Assembly: GCA_965228415.1 (NCBI GenBank) | Contig: OZ245814.1 | Location: 8,308,001-8,372,000, forward strand | Direction: 5' to 3' | Length of the DNA: 64,000 nt | DNA from: Agaribacillus sp965228415 | GTDB taxonomy: Bacteria > Bacteroidota > Bacteroidia > Cytophagales > Cyclobacteriaceae | Part shown: positions 25,660-33,165 of the stretch, one piece after another | Numbering within the stretch: the first letter of the stretch is position 1 | How the letters are laid out: each line of letters begins with the position of its first letter | Notes under the pieces: generated by a model | What the model saw: the letters and a program-made list of their open reading frames with translations, nothing else | Databases searched by the model: none | What the model was told of the DNA's origin: nothing | Position numbers and translations under genes: made by a program

Positions 25660-27042
25660 ATGAAGACAAATAAAAATAGTACGCGAAGAGATTTTATTAA
25701 AAAATCATCGGCAATGGCCACCGGAGCGCTGGTAGCACCCACCATTGTCCCATCCAGTGTTTTTGGAAAAACGGCTCCCAGCAATCAAATCAATGTGGGA
25801 ATGATTGGAACAGGTCGGCAGGCGGTTCATGTAAATTTAAAAAACGGGTTTCTTAAACTGGATAATTGTCGTGTGATAGCCACAAACGACGTGGATTCCT
25901 GGCGCATGAATTTAGCTACAAAATTAATCAACAAAACCTATGCTAAAGATAGTAAGCGTTATGACGGTGTGAAAGAATATGATGATTATCGCAATCTCAT
26001 AGCCGATAAAGATATAGACGCCGTTATGATCTCAACAACCGATCACTGGCATGCTCCGGCGACGATTGCAGCGGCGCTTGCCGGAAAACATGTTTGCATG
26101 GAAAAGGCTTTTAGTGTGGCCCCAATGCATGCCAAGGCAGTGGTTGAAGCGGTAAAAGAAAAAGAAGTAACAGGCAGATTGGACAGTGAATTCCGGTCGA
26201 TACGCAAAATCAACCGTGCGGTGGAACTGGTCCATAACAATGTAATCGGCGATCTGGTAGCGGTGGAGGTGGGGGTGCCCGGTGAGTTGAACGGCAGTGC
26301 TCTTGGTCCGCAGCAGAATATGCCTGTTCCGAAGGAGTTGAATTATGACATGTGGCTCGGCCCGGCATTTCCGGCGCCCTATACCATGCAGCGTGTGCAC
26401 GAGCCGGGTACAATAGATTCCCGTCCGGGATGGTTGCGAATTTCAGATTATTGCAATGGCATGATTACCAACTGGGGAGCGCACTTAAATGATATCGCCC
26501 TTTGGGGTATGAAAAAAGAGTACGAGCACCCGGTAACAGTTGAAGGAACAGGAACTTTTGACAAGGGAATTTGGCATACGATATCAGCCTTTGACCTGAA
26601 TTATGAGTATGCCGACGGTTTAAAACTGACATACAAAATTGATGTGCCATTTGTCAAGTTTATCGGTAAAGATGGCTGGATCAGGATTCAATACCCCAAC
26701 AAATTAACCGCCAGTGATGATTCAATTCTCAAATTTGAACCCGGCAAAAATGATATTTCCTATAAAGATACGCTTTCGGACAAAGCTGACTTTTTGAAGG
26801 GAATTGAAACAGGAAAACCCACCCTTGAGCCGTTGGAAGTGGGTTACAATGTTTACTTACTCACCATGATGGGATTGATTTCAATTACGCTGGGATCGAA
26901 ACTGACATGGGATCAGAAAAGCGGGCAATTCGTGGGTGACAATGCTGCAAACTCGATGTTGACACGTCCTTTCCGGGAAAAGTGGATCGATAGGGATGTC
27001 GTCGACTGGATCAATAAATATCAACAATTTGAATTGAAATAA
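25660..27042 (+). CDS. Second Tat-exported Gfo/Idh/MocA-family oxidoreductase
   Basis: The 460-residue product carries a twin-arginine signal (STRRDFIKKSSAMATGA) and the NAD motif VGMIGTGRQA. ISTTDHWHAPATIAAALAGK is the characteristic Gfo/Idh segment. The EKP region reads CMEKAFS, again with Lys but without Pro. C-terminal features such as MITNWGAHLNDIALWGM are typical of this exported Bacteroidota subgroup. The two tandem oxidoreductases are only loosely similar, suggesting successive or complementary steps such as oxidation followed by epimerisation. It is followed 13 bp later by an isomerase-like gene. Confidence 0.88.
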   Translation: MKTNKNSTRRDFIKKSSAMATGALVAPTIVPSSVFGKTAPSNQINVGMIGTGRQAVHVNLKNGFLKLDNCRVIATNDVDSWRMNLATKLINKTYAKDSKRYDGVKEYDDYRNLIADKDIDAVMISTTDHWHAPATIAAALAGKHVCMEKAFSVAPMHAKAVVEAVKEKEVTGRLDSEFRSIRKINRAVELVHNNVIGDLVAVEVGVPGELNGSALGPQQNMPVPKELNYDMWLGPAFPAPYTMQRVHEPGTIDSRPGWLRISDYCNGMITNWGAHLNDIALWGMKKEYEHPVTVEGTGTFDKGIWHTISAFDLNYEYADGLKLTYKIDVPFVKFIGKDGWIRIQYPNKLTASDDSILKFEPGKNDISYKDTLSDKADFLKGIETGKPTLEPLEVGYNVYLLTMMGLISITLGSKLTWDQKSGQFVGDNAANSMLTRPFREKWIDRDVVDWINKYQQFELK

Positions 27043-27055
27043 TAAACTTATAACT

Positions 27056-27937
27056 ATGTACAAGGTATTCCTAATTGCCCTGTCGGGACTATTTATTGCC
27101 TGTTTGATGCCTGCTGAAAAAAAGCAGCTGAACAATGTTTTTTACTGTTTTAACAACGGGATCCGCACACTTCCAAATGCCCCCCAAAACTTTGATGATC
27201 AGGCAGCACTTATTAAAAAAATAGGTTTTGACGGACTTGGTGGCCATGTTAGTGAAGACTATTTTGAAAGAAGGAAAACCCTCGATAAAGTTGGGGTGAA
27301 AATGCCTGAAATGTATTGGGGATTTAGTATTGGACCGAACGGAGAAGTCAGTTATAAGGAAGGATTGAAAGTCGCTATCAGGGATTCGAAAGGCAGGGAT
27401 TTGCTGGTGACATTAGTACTCACAGCAAAAGATCATATGAATGACAAAGCGAATGGGGATCAGCTTGTAGCAAAAGGCATAAGAGCACTGGCAGATTATG
27501 CCGCCCGTTATAAGGTGAAACTAGCCATTTATCCCCATGTAAATAACTATTGCGAAACATCGTCACATTCCGTAAGACTTGCCAAACTGGTCAATCGCAA
27601 AAATGTTGGTGTAGTGTTTAATACGTGCCATTTTTTGAAGGTCGAAGGCGCAGAAGGCTGGAAAGAAAAAATACTGGACGCTTTACCTTATTTATACATG
27701 GTTTCCATTAACGGCGCCGACACCGGCAACACTAAAGATATGGGCTGGGACCAGTTGATCCAGCCACTCGGAGAAGGCACGTTTGACACCTATGCCATCG
27801 TTAAACTGCTAAAAGATAACAACTACAACGGACTTTTCGGTTTGCAGTGTTACAACATCAAACAAGACTGTGAAATAGCCTTAACCAAATCACTGAACAC
27901 CTGGAGAGCATATCAAAAACGATATTCCGGGGAGTAG
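27056..27937 (+). CDS. Sugar phosphate isomerase/epimerase-like TIM-barrel protein
   Basis: The 293-residue product has an N-terminal hydrophobic segment (ALSGLFIACLM) that may be a lipoprotein signal with Cys20. The remainder resembles the AP endonuclease 2 / xylose isomerase-like TIM-barrel family: FDDQAALIKKIGFDGLGGH near the start, YKVKLAIYPHVNNYCE with the metal-binding region, and NVGVVFNTCHFLKVEG. It closes a three-gene operon with two Tat-exported oxidoreductases, so the set may reshape one sugar in the periplasm. Substrate unknown. Confidence 0.82.
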   Translation: MYKVFLIALSGLFIACLMPAEKKQLNNVFYCFNNGIRTLPNAPQNFDDQAALIKKIGFDGLGGHVSEDYFERRKTLDKVGVKMPEMYWGFSIGPNGEVSYKEGLKVAIRDSKGRDLLVTLVLTAKDHMNDKANGDQLVAKGIRALADYAARYKVKLAIYPHVNNYCETSSHSVRLAKLVNRKNVGVVFNTCHFLKVEGAEGWKEKILDALPYLYMVSINGADTGNTKDMGWDQLIQPLGEGTFDTYAIVKLLKDNNYNGLFGLQCYNIKQDCEIALTKSLNTWRAYQKRYSGE

Positions 27938-27980
27938 TTTATTTTAAGTTTGTTTTTGTTTCCCCTATTTATTTAACAAT

Positions 27981-28012
27981 TTGGGAAAGAGATAGTACTA
28001 TTTCTTTCCCAA
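27981..28012 (+). terminator. Strong hairpin, probable operon end
   Basis: TTGGGAAAGA and TCTTTCCCAA (27981-27990 and 28003-28012) are exact reverse complements around a further palindromic ATAGTACTAT centre. The 32-bp structure lies 44 bp after the isomerase gene. There is no T tail, so it may be a processing or Rho-assisted end. Confidence 0.45.
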
Positions 28013-28016
28013 CAAG

Positions 28017-28053
28017 CATTCACTACATAGTAGTGTTTAGCTAATTGTTATGT
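28017..28053. repeat. Dispersed repeat, copy D
   Basis: CACTAC-ATA-GTAGTG is a perfect 6-bp hairpin, followed by TTTAGCTAATTGTTATG. This is the hairpin-plus-tail part of copies A and B. It overlaps the first possible start codon of the next gene. Confidence 0.5.
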
Positions 28054-28070
28054 ATGAAACGAAAACTGAC

Positions 28071-29183
28071 ATGATTTTAAACATAAAATACCGTTCCCTC
28101 TACATTCTACTTTACACTATCGTATGGCCGATATTATTGATATCCTGCCAGCAAAAAGCTGCTGAAACTACTAAGATCAGGGGTGTTTATGGCAACCCCA
28201 AGCCTTTTTGGGATAAAGGATTCGATCTCCGTGGCCTTGGGGTCAATGCTATATTTGTTCACAGCGGATCAATCAATCATGAGATGGTTAACAGGGCCAA
28301 ATCTGAGGGGTTATTGCTATATGCCGAATTTGCCACCTTGAATGGCAAAAATTATGTGGAAAAGCACCCTGAAGCCTGGGCCATCAATGAGAAAGGTGAA
28401 AAAGTGCAGGCAGCTTCCTGGTTTATGGGGGTTTGCCCGACCGAACCCGGCTTCAGGCAGTACCGTTTTGACCAGCTACGGGATTTACTGTTGGAGTATG
28501 ACCTCGATGGTGTCTGGATGGACTATGTACATTGGCATGCACAGTTTGAAGAACCGGAGCCTATCCTGCCTGAAACCTGTTTTTGCGATCATTGTCTTGC
28601 TGACTTTTCAAAAGCGTCTGGGATCGAAATACCCGATGGCATCACCTCAGAGAAAGCCCTGTGGATACTGAATAACCATGATAAATCATGGCGTAGCTGG
28701 CGATGCAAGGTGATTTATGATTGGACCTATGAAATAAAAAACATTGTAAAGGAAATCAAACCGGAGGCGCTTCTTGGGCTTTATCATTGTCCATGGAATG
28801 ACCAGGAATTTAATGAGGCGAGATATCGGATACTGGGACTTGACTATGACCTGTTAAAAGAAACGATCGATATATTTTCTCCTATGGTATACCATGGGAG
28901 AATGGAAAGAGCCCCCAATTGGGTAGAAGAGAATATTAACTGGTTTAGCAACCGGCTAAATATCAGCCAGAATTCTTATCCAAAAGTGTGGCCTATTGTT
29001 CAGGCATACAATGACCCGGGTATCATTTCCAGTGAGGAATTTGAAGTTGTTCTGAAGGGAGGGTTGGCAGGCAAATCCAGCGGCGTGATGATGTTTACAA
29101 CTTCTTCCGTGGCCGATGATCCGGCTAAAACAGCCGTGATGAAAAATGTTTATAACCAACTGAAGGAAAAATCTGCCGACTAG
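28071..29183 (+). CDS. TIM-barrel lipoprotein resembling hypothetical glycosyl-hydrolase families
   Basis: I prefer the ATG at 28071 over 28050, because MILNIKYRSLYILLYTIV followed by WPILLISCQQK is then a clean lipoprotein signal. The mature 345 or so residues include VNAIFVHSGSINHEM, the strand LDGVWMDYVHWHAQFEEPE, the cysteine-rich TCFCDHCLADF and LGLYHCPWND. Asp and Glu at strand ends and a CxxC after the WMDY strand resemble GHL-type putative glycosidases that act on unknown glycans. It follows the sugar oxidoreductase operon by 130 bp across a repeat and may belong to the same function. No active-site call is possible. Confidence 0.65.
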   Translation: MILNIKYRSLYILLYTIVWPILLISCQQKAAETTKIRGVYGNPKPFWDKGFDLRGLGVNAIFVHSGSINHEMVNRAKSEGLLLYAEFATLNGKNYVEKHPEAWAINEKGEKVQAASWFMGVCPTEPGFRQYRFDQLRDLLLEYDLDGVWMDYVHWHAQFEEPEPILPETCFCDHCLADFSKASGIEIPDGITSEKALWILNNHDKSWRSWRCKVIYDWTYEIKNIVKEIKPEALLGLYHCPWNDQEFNEARYRILGLDYDLLKETIDIFSPMVYHGRMERAPNWVEENINWFSNRLNISQNSYPKVWPIVQAYNDPGIISSEEFEVVLKGGLAGKSSGVMMFTTSSVADDPAKTAVMKNVYNQLKEKSAD

Positions 29184-29214
29184 ATTATACGGGTTTTACG
29201 AATATGAATTTTAT

Positions 29215-29294
29215 TAAAAATCTCTTAGATTAAGGTTTTTAAAATAAATATATTCACCACATTGTGATGTTTAGCGAGTTGTTGGCGGTAACAG
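29215..29294. repeat. Dispersed ~75-bp repeat, copy B
   Basis: AAAATCTCTTAGATTAAGG, TTTTTAAAATAAAT, CACCAC-ATT-GTGATG and TTTAGCGAGTTGTTGGCGGT run in the same order as in copy A. The hairpin difference (C-A on one strand) becomes a G-U pair on the other. The repeat ends 9 bp before the dehalogenase start. Confidence 0.65.
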
Positions 29295-29303
29295 ACAGTA
29301 GCT

Positions 29304-30212
29304 ATGAACAAAATAGTAAGTACCCCCGAAAGCAGATTCGAAAACTTACCTGATTACAATTTTTTAGGTAACTATCTTGGAGTGGAAGAAGGCCTAAAGC
29401 TTCATTATTTGGATGAAGGCAACAAAAAGGACCCTACAGTCCTGCTGCTACATGGCGAACCGAGCTGGTCATATCTTTATCGCAAAATGATCCCGATTCT
29501 TTTGGAAAATGATTTTCGGGTCATAGCTCCGGATCTCATTGGGTTCGGGAAATCGGATAAACCTATCGACAGATCAAGTTATACCTACCAAAAGCATATG
29601 GACTGGTTGACCGTTTTCATACAGAAACTGGATTTTAAAGAGATCATACTTTTCTGTCAGGACTGGGGTGGGTTGACCGGTTTACGATTAATCACCGAAA
29701 TGGAAGATCGGTTTTCAATGGTCATCGCTTCCAATACTACCTTGCCTACCGGCAATAGGCCGATGCCTCCAGGTTTTTTAAAGTGGAGAGAATATTCGCA
29801 GCATTCACCGGGTTTTAACATTGGTAAGGTCATAGACATGGGCACCATTGAGCCACTATCCGAAGAGGTCATTGCTGCATACAACGCACCTTTCCCCTCC
29901 GAAGAATACAAAGCCGGGGCCAGGGTTTTTCCAACATTGGTACCTATTGACCACGATGATCCTGAATCTGTTAAAAACCGTCGGGCGTGGGAAAAGTTAA
30001 GACAATGGCATAAACCGTTTTTGACGATTTTTGGAGATGAGGATGATATTATGATAGGTGCTGAAAAGGCTTTTCAAAAACTTGTGCCGGGAGCTCAAGG
30101 TCAGAATCATACGATATTAAAAGCAAAACATTTTATTCAGGAAGAGAAAGGGAAAGAACTCGCTGAATTAATAGCTGCTTTTTATTTGAAAAATACTACT
30201 AACCTAAAATGA
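29304..30212 (+). CDS. Haloalkane dehalogenase-like alpha/beta hydrolase (HLD-I type)
   Basis: The 302-residue product matches haloalkane dehalogenases in motif order. HGEPSW (50-55) supplies the oxyanion region with Glu52. The nucleophile is Asp120 in FCQDWGGL rather than Ser, and Trp121 follows as a halide-stabilising residue. FLKWREYS places a cap-domain Trp near 161. FGDEDD offers an acidic residue at 245-248, and His276 is in AKHFIQ. An Asp nucleophile followed by Trp distinguishes this class from Ser esterases and from epoxide hydrolases. The reaction would release halide from a halogenated alkane. Natural substrate unknown; a marine organobromine is only a guess. A TfoX-like gene follows 30 bp later. 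Confidence 0.82.
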   Translation: MNKIVSTPESRFENLPDYNFLGNYLGVEEGLKLHYLDEGNKKDPTVLLLHGEPSWSYLYRKMIPILLENDFRVIAPDLIGFGKSDKPIDRSSYTYQKHMDWLTVFIQKLDFKEIILFCQDWGGLTGLRLITEMEDRFSMVIASNTTLPTGNRPMPPGFLKWREYSQHSPGFNIGKVIDMGTIEPLSEEVIAAYNAPFPSEEYKAGARVFPTLVPIDHDDPESVKNRRAWEKLRQWHKPFLTIFGDEDDIMIGAEKAFQKLVPGAQGQNHTILKAKHFIQEEKGKELAELIAAFYLKNTTNLK

Positions 30213-30242
30213 ATTAAATACACATAACAAAGCCAATAAACT

Positions 30243-30566
30243 ATGTGGGAGGAAAAACTTAAGATATACGATGAGCTTGTTGCCAGATGTGACAGGTTTG
30301 AAAGAAAAGGGAAGACCATGCCATATACTTCTGCTAACGGCCATATGTTTTCACTTTTTAATAAAGCCGGAGAAATTGGCATTCGGTTTTCAAAAGAAGT
30401 TCAAAAAAAATATATCGAGGCGTTTGACACTACCATATACAAATCCTACAACTCCATCATGCATGGCTATGTCCTGATCCCGGAAAGAATGCTGGAGGAT
30501 TTAGATAATGTTGCAAAATATTTAAACGAAAGCTACGATTATGTAATGACCCTTCCTCCAAAATAA
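30243..30566 (+). CDS. TfoX N-terminal-domain-like small protein
   Basis: A 107-residue cytoplasmic protein. TMPYTSANGHMFSLFNKAGE and IGIRFSKEVQKKYIEAF match the small alpha/beta fold of TfoX N-terminal domain proteins, as does the ending RMLEDLDNVAKYLNESYDYV. These stand-alone proteins are not the competence regulator itself, and their function is unknown. It may be co-transcribed with the dehalogenase gene (30 bp gap). Confidence 0.65.
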   Translation: MWEEKLKIYDELVARCDRFERKGKTMPYTSANGHMFSLFNKAGEIGIRFSKEVQKKYIEAFDTTIYKSYNSIMHGYVLIPERMLEDLDNVAKYLNESYDYVMTLPPK

Positions 30567-30822
30567 AAACTACAGTCAACAAAAAAATATATCATATTGT
30601 AACAAAATAATCCTGCAATAAGTGATGGTGCGAAAGCAAAAAGATGCCAAAAGAAAGGCATGGCTATTTGGAAAATTTTATCAACATTTGTTAGTTTCGT
30701 AAAATAAGCCAATTGAAACGGCTAAAAATGATAAAGACACACGAATAATTATTTGCTTGAAATCATTGCTGATTTTTTAGAAGGGGATTAAAAACCCAAA
30801 AAAGCAGTTAAAACAACACACC

Positions 30823-31644
30823 GTGCAAAATAAAAAAAGTAATTCTCCAAAAGTCACACTTCTTATTTCAACATACAACTGGGCCGAAGCCCTGGAGCTT
30901 CAGCTATTGAGTTTGATAAGACAAAGCACCGTTCCCGATGAAATACGGATTGCCGACGACGGTTCAGATGAACGTACAAAAGAAGTGATCGATCGTTTGA
31001 AAAAAAAGATCCCTTGTCCGGTGGTGCACCAGTGGCAACCCGATACGGGCTACCATAAAACCATTGCCGCGAATAAAGCGGTGCATGCGGCAGAAGGCGA
31101 TTACATTATACAAATCGACCATGATGTAATTCTGCACAAGCATTTTATTAAGGATCACCTGAATTGGGCAAGACCCGATTTTTTTGTTTGTGGACGCCGG
31201 GCAAAACTATCTGAAGAGGTAACCAATAAACTATTGAAGCGCAAAAAAGTAAAATTCAACCCGTTTTATGTCTTGCGCGGTGCCGAGGGCGCCCACAACT
31301 TGATTAGGTTTTTACCACTGCGGAATTATTTCGACAAAACAGACAGCAATCCCTGGAACATTCTGGGTTGTAATTTAGCCTATTGGAAAAAAGATTTTTT
31401 GGCGGTAAACGGTTATCATAACGATATCGCAGGGTGGGGGCATGATGATACTGAACTCATGTCGCGTATGGTGAATACAGGTATTAAAAAAAGAGAGCTG
31501 AAATTTGCGGCTGTTCAATATCACCTGCACCATAAACAATCAGATAAAGGGCTGCAAAGTAAACACTATAAAATGATCAAAAGGAATGTACAAGATAAAA
31601 TTATCTGGTGCGAAAATGGGGTTAAGGAAGCGCTTAGCTTTTAA
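30823..31644 (+). CDS. Family 2 glycosyltransferase with C-terminal galactosyltransferase-like domain
   Basis: The 273-residue protein starts at GTG (30823). VTLLISTYNWAEALELQL opens a GT-A fold, DEIRIADDGSDE is the nucleotide-sugar region, and QIDHDVILHKHF carries the DxD-type metal site. The later GWGHDDTELMSRMVNTG is the Glyco_transf_7C-type signature. No transmembrane segment, so it acts on the cytoplasmic face, probably adding a sugar in surface polysaccharide or LPS core assembly. It is isolated, with 256 bp upstream holding nothing recognised. Confidence 0.9.
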   Translation: MQNKKSNSPKVTLLISTYNWAEALELQLLSLIRQSTVPDEIRIADDGSDERTKEVIDRLKKKIPCPVVHQWQPDTGYHKTIAANKAVHAAEGDYIIQIDHDVILHKHFIKDHLNWARPDFFVCGRRAKLSEEVTNKLLKRKKVKFNPFYVLRGAEGAHNLIRFLPLRNYFDKTDSNPWNILGCNLAYWKKDFLAVNGYHNDIAGWGHDDTELMSRMVNTGIKKRELKFAAVQYHLHHKQSDKGLQSKHYKMIKRNVQDKIIWCENGVKEALSF

Positions 31645-31841
31645 TGGTGCTTTAAAAAGCTTATAAAAAGTATCTGACCACTATTACATGGTTCTGCACA
31701 GATCTTTCACTGCCCCCTGTGTCAGGAGAAGTATTCCACCGGTGTGATTTTTTAAAACAGTTGTTGATCATATTTATTAAAAAGGTTTTATGCTAACTTG
31801 TACAAAGAAGCCTGTTTCATTAACAACCAATTGATGCGAAT

Positions 31842-32471
31842 ATGACTTATAGAATTTTATTGGCATTTATAATTATCTACCGGATATTTCTTCCTAATAC
31901 CACCGCTCAAACCATCAATTTGTCTATTGTAACACTTGGGGACACAGACACCCAGCATTTAGAGATTATTAAGGATTCATTACAACGTTTTTACAATTGT
32001 AAGGTCATCAATTCCTTTTCCCTTGAAATTAGTCCGGAATTAACGTCAAAAAGTTCTAAAGAAGATCAGGTATATAATTTTGACGTATTAAATGCAGCGG
32101 CAGTAAACAGGCGATTAAATGAATTCAATAAAGACAAAGGCGGCCTGATAATAGGTATTACCGACCACGCGCTGACAATTGGGAAAAGATTCTTGTCACC
32201 ATATTATCTTATTCGTGGATTGGCAAATGATTCATTAGGAACCGCAACTGTTTCTACTTTTAGAATTAAGAACGAGTCTGAAAATGATAAAGATTTTGTA
32301 GCAAATTTGGCAAAGGTAGCAAAACATGAATTTGGCCATTTACTTGGCATGTGGCACTGTGGAAATGACGCTTGTCTAATGGTCGACGGATATAACTTTA
32401 ATAAGATGAGTAAGAACTATTGTAAGGATTGTCTTAACAAAATAGATCCAAGGCATTTAATAATTGAATAA
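31842..32471 (+). CDS. Exported archaemetzincin-like zinc metalloprotease
   Basis: The 209-residue product has an N-terminal hydrophobic segment (RILLAFIIIYRIFLPNTTAQ) that looks like a signal peptide. The zinc motif HEFGHLLGMWHCGNDAC (about residues 165-181) fits the archaemetzincin HExxHxxGxxHCx4C signature, followed by LM and then a CKDC pair. The loop between Met and CxxC is 13 residues here, shorter than the 17 usually quoted. Family members are mostly cytoplasmic, so export is unusual. Activity is plausible because the three zinc His and the Glu are intact. A strong intrinsic terminator follows. Confidence 0.82.
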   Translation: MTYRILLAFIIIYRIFLPNTTAQTINLSIVTLGDTDTQHLEIIKDSLQRFYNCKVINSFSLEISPELTSKSSKEDQVYNFDVLNAAAVNRRLNEFNKDKGGLIIGITDHALTIGKRFLSPYYLIRGLANDSLGTATVSTFRIKNESENDKDFVANLAKVAKHEFGHLLGMWHCGNDACLMVDGYNFNKMSKNYCKDCLNKIDPRHLIIE

Positions 32472-32521
32472 ACCGGTGGCTAATGCCATTGATAATACGC
32501 TATTATTGCTATTAGATTATT

Positions 32522-32555
32522 AAAGAGTTAAGAATTTTATTCTTAACTCTTTTTT
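32522..32555 (+). terminator. Intrinsic terminator of the archaemetzincin gene
   Basis: AAAGAGTTAAGAA and TTCTTAACTCTTT form a perfect 13-bp stem around a TTTTA loop, with a T tail to 32555. It lies 50 bp after the archaemetzincin stop and could also work for the minus-strand operon that ends at 32629. Confidence 0.82.
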
Positions 32556-32628
32556 ATGCGACGTTTGGCCTGGAAATAATGCTGTCTGAGCTAAAAATTA
32601 TGTCAGGCACTTTTGCAGTCATGGCCCA

Positions 32629-33033
32629 TCAATTGGGATTACTTTTTCCAAACTTAAATCGCAATCCAACTGAAAACCTGCTAAAATTACCGTAGTCAAA
32701 CTGGTTATTCAACTGGCTATTACCTGCAAAAAGCTCAACCGGAGATTGATCGCTGGCGCTTTTCATTTTGCTGTAAAATGACATGGAAGATGTCTGGTTA
32801 AAGTCGTTTTGAAAAATGTTTGAAGCATTTCCTTTTGCCTTCTTCTTTTTGGCAATCAGGTAAACAATGGCTCCCGTAAGCACAACCCCGGTAACAACAA
32901 ATAAAGCTGTATTGTCCGATGAGCCAGAGTCTACTGCCGATTGCGACGGCCACCTGCAAAATGCATCGTGTGAATTGAATAATAGCAAGACAGCCATAGC
33001 CAAAGTGATTAAAATAGTCCTTTTAGTTTTCAT
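32629..33033 (-). CDS. Small envelope protein with one membrane segment, last gene of unknown operon
   Basis: The 134-residue product has a signal peptide (ILITLAMAVLLLFNSHDAFC), then a Ser/Asp-rich linker. A predicted membrane helix follows (TALFVVTGVVLTGAIVYLIA) and then a Lys-rich stop-transfer KKKKAKG. The C-terminus FSRFSVGLRFKFGKSN looks like a beta-hairpin. No known family was recognised. It is the last of four genes on the minus strand, 132 bp after the large exported protein, and probably part of the same envelope system. Confidence 0.6.
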   Translation of the reverse strand: MKTKRTILITLAMAVLLLFNSHDAFCRWPSQSAVDSGSSDNTALFVVTGVVLTGAIVYLIAKKKKAKGNASNIFQNDFNQTSSMSFYSKMKSASDQSPVELFAGNSQLNNQFDYGNFSRFSVGLRFKFGKSNPN

Positions 33034-33165
33034 AATTAAAGTTGTTTAATTGGTAAGTATTGATTTATCCCGAGTCATTAATTCTATCATCAGGTTGACT
33101 TTCATTTTTTGAACCGAACTGGTTTCATAACATTTGATGTCTTAAGCCATGGTATTTAAATAGTG

